From Bifidobacterium jacchi (GTDB lineage Bacteria > Actinomycetota > Actinomycetes > Actinomycetales > Bifidobacteriaceae), in the NCBI RefSeq assembly GCF_009078285.1, contig NZ_RQSP01000003.1, forward strand, positions 59,642 through 123,641: DNA of 64,000 nucleotides, given 5' to 3'. The notes beneath the pieces were generated by a model. That model made no database searches. It was not told where the DNA came from and was given only the letters and a program-made list of their open reading frames with translations. Each line of letters begins with the position of its first letter. Position 1 is the first letter of the stretch. The position numbers and the translations under genes were made by a program. Shown in pieces: positions 62,927 through 64,000 of this stretch.

Positions 62927-63916
62927 ATGTCCGAAACAGCGAACGCGTCAGCAACCAATACGACCGATCCGATGAATCCGTCCGATCACACGAATCCGAC
63001 CAGCCCAATCGGCACGACCAAGCCGGCCGCCCTGACGCCGAAGGCGCGCGAGATCGCCGCCAAGCGCGCCGCCGCGGTCGCCGCCCGCGAGGCCGCACTG
63101 CAGGCCAAGGCCGACGCGGTGCGCGCCAAATCGCACGCCAAGGCCGAAACCATCCGACGCAAGGCCGAGCAGAAGGCGCGTGCGGTCATCGCCAAGGGCG
63201 AGGCCAAGGCGCTGCGCCTCGAAGGCATCTCCCCCGCCGAAGTCGAACGCAAGATCCGTCTCGATGTGCACGGGCGGCCGAAGCCGGCGATGCGCGGCTG
63301 GATCCACGCCGTCGCCTCGCCGCTGTCGCTCGCCGCCGGCATCGTGCTCATCTGTCTGGCGCAGGGCGCGGGACTCAAGTGGGCGTGCGCCGTGTTCATG
63401 ACCGCCTCGCTGGTGCTGTTCACCAATTCGGCCTGCTATCATCTGGGCGATTGGAGCCCGCGCGTGACCGACGTGCTGCGGCGCATCGACCATGTGAACA
63501 TCTTCCTGCTCATCGCCGGCACCTATACGCCGGTGTCGTTCGCACTCACCCCGTTCTGGCGCAATTTCATCATCATCTCGATGTGGACGTGCACCGCGGT
63601 GGCCATGATCATCCACGTGATCTGGATTTCGGCGCCGCGATGGCTCTACACCGTCGTCTACATCGTGTTCGGCATCTACGGTCTGGCGTTCATGGCGCTG
63701 TTCTGGACGTCGCCGTACGCGGGGCCGGCCGTGGTCGTGCTGCTGTGCTCGGGCGGCGCATGCTACATTCTCGGCGCGATCGTCTACGCGCTGCGCAAGC
63801 CGGATCCGTGGCCGCGCGTGTTCGGATTCCACGAGATCTTCCACTGCGGCACGGTCGCCGGATACGCGTGCCATATGGTGGCGATCTATATGGTCATCGT
63901 CTCGCTGTGGCACTGA
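62927..63916 (+). CDS. hemolysin III (YqfA/PAQR) family membrane protein with helical N-terminal extension
   Basis: 329 aa. Residues ~35-95 are Ala/Lys/Glu-rich with heptad-like spacing (REIAAKRAAAVAAREAALQ), probably a coiled coil not present in most family members. From ~120 there are seven membrane helices with the family's signature residues: TNSACYHLGDW (Ser/His), RRIDHVNIFLLIAGTYTP (Asp-His) and the C-terminal FGFHEIFHCGTVAGYACH (paired His). These form a zinc site in PAQR proteins. GGGGAGTGAGG precedes ATG 62927. Activity as a hemolysin is not implied. Confidence 0.92.
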   Translation: MSETANASATNTTDPMNPSDHTNPTSPIGTTKPAALTPKAREIAAKRAAAVAAREAALQAKADAVRAKSHAKAETIRRKAEQKARAVIAKGEAKALRLEGISPAEVERKIRLDVHGRPKPAMRGWIHAVASPLSLAAGIVLICLAQGAGLKWACAVFMTASLVLFTNSACYHLGDWSPRVTDVLRRIDHVNIFLLIAGTYTPVSFALTPFWRNFIIISMWTCTAVAMIIHVIWISAPRWLYTVVYIVFGIYGLAFMALFWTSPYAGPAVVVLLCSGGACYILGAIVYALRKPDPWPRVFGFHEIFHCGTVAGYACHMVAIYMVIVSLWH

Positions 63917-64000
63917 CGCTTCTTCGGCGCACGCCGAGGAAAAGCCGGATTCACGCGGTTCCGATCGCAAACGACGACGGGCGGGGTCATGCGATATGGC

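Overview
The window reads as chromosomal DNA of a high-GC actinobacterium, most likely Bifidobacterium or a close relative. Supporting genes are WhiA, two WhiB-type regulators, CarD, a four-S1-domain ribosomal protein S1, MurT/GatD, PdtaS-type kinase, and the conserved order uvrA-uvrC-aroE-rapZ-whiA-pgk-tpiA-secG. I see no tRNA, rRNA, CRISPR array or complete insertion sequence. The assignment is inferred from gene content and protein style, not from a database search.

Layout. 1-2.4 kb: lipid II amidation pair murT-gatD. 2.5-6 kb, minus strand: coaE, rpsA, folD. 6.3-9.3 kb: metal ABC transporter (binding protein, ATPase, permease) with a Fur/Zur-type operator before the ATPase. 9.3-10.5 kb: carD-ispF. 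10.7-15 kb: glgB followed by an OmpR-type two-component system. 15-20 kb: ComF-like protein, HAD phosphatase, a degenerate zincin-like protein and a surface-anchored alkaline phosphatase. 20-32 kb, minus strand: secG, tpiA, pgk, whiA, rapZ, aroE, uvrC and uvrA, with a perfect SOS box upstream of uvrA. 32-34.5 kb: aldo/keto reductase and small membrane proteins. 34.6-41 kb, minus strand: a three-gene SMC-like cluster jetA-jetB-jetC (Wadjet/MksBEF type) without the JetD nuclease gene. 41-48 kb: lipoprotein, D,D-carboxypeptidase, Pcp, ABC-F ATPase and a bifunctional NAD(P)HX repair enzyme. 48-55 kb: WhiB, large membrane glycosyltransferase, DUF5719 protein and LCP ligase, an envelope-building group. 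55-58 kb: an EccC/EssC-like FtsK ATPase and a second WhiB. 58-61 kb: an accessory patch with inverted repeats, a HepT-MntA toxin-antitoxin pair and an HTH protein with a large palindromic operator. 61-64 kb: PdtaS-type histidine kinase and a hemolysin III family membrane protein.

Main points for a second look. (1) GatD lacks both catalytic residues of its glutaminase site and MurT lacks a Cys4 zinc ribbon, so the pair may amidate from free ammonia or do something else. (2) JetABC has no JetD in the locus. (3) A mirrored array of seven 19-bp repeats lies upstream of coaE. (4) Three near-identical long inverted repeats lie in an 850-bp gene-free stretch. (5) Short tandem repeats of 6-15 bp recur in intergenic gaps and inside uvrC and the histidine kinase gene.
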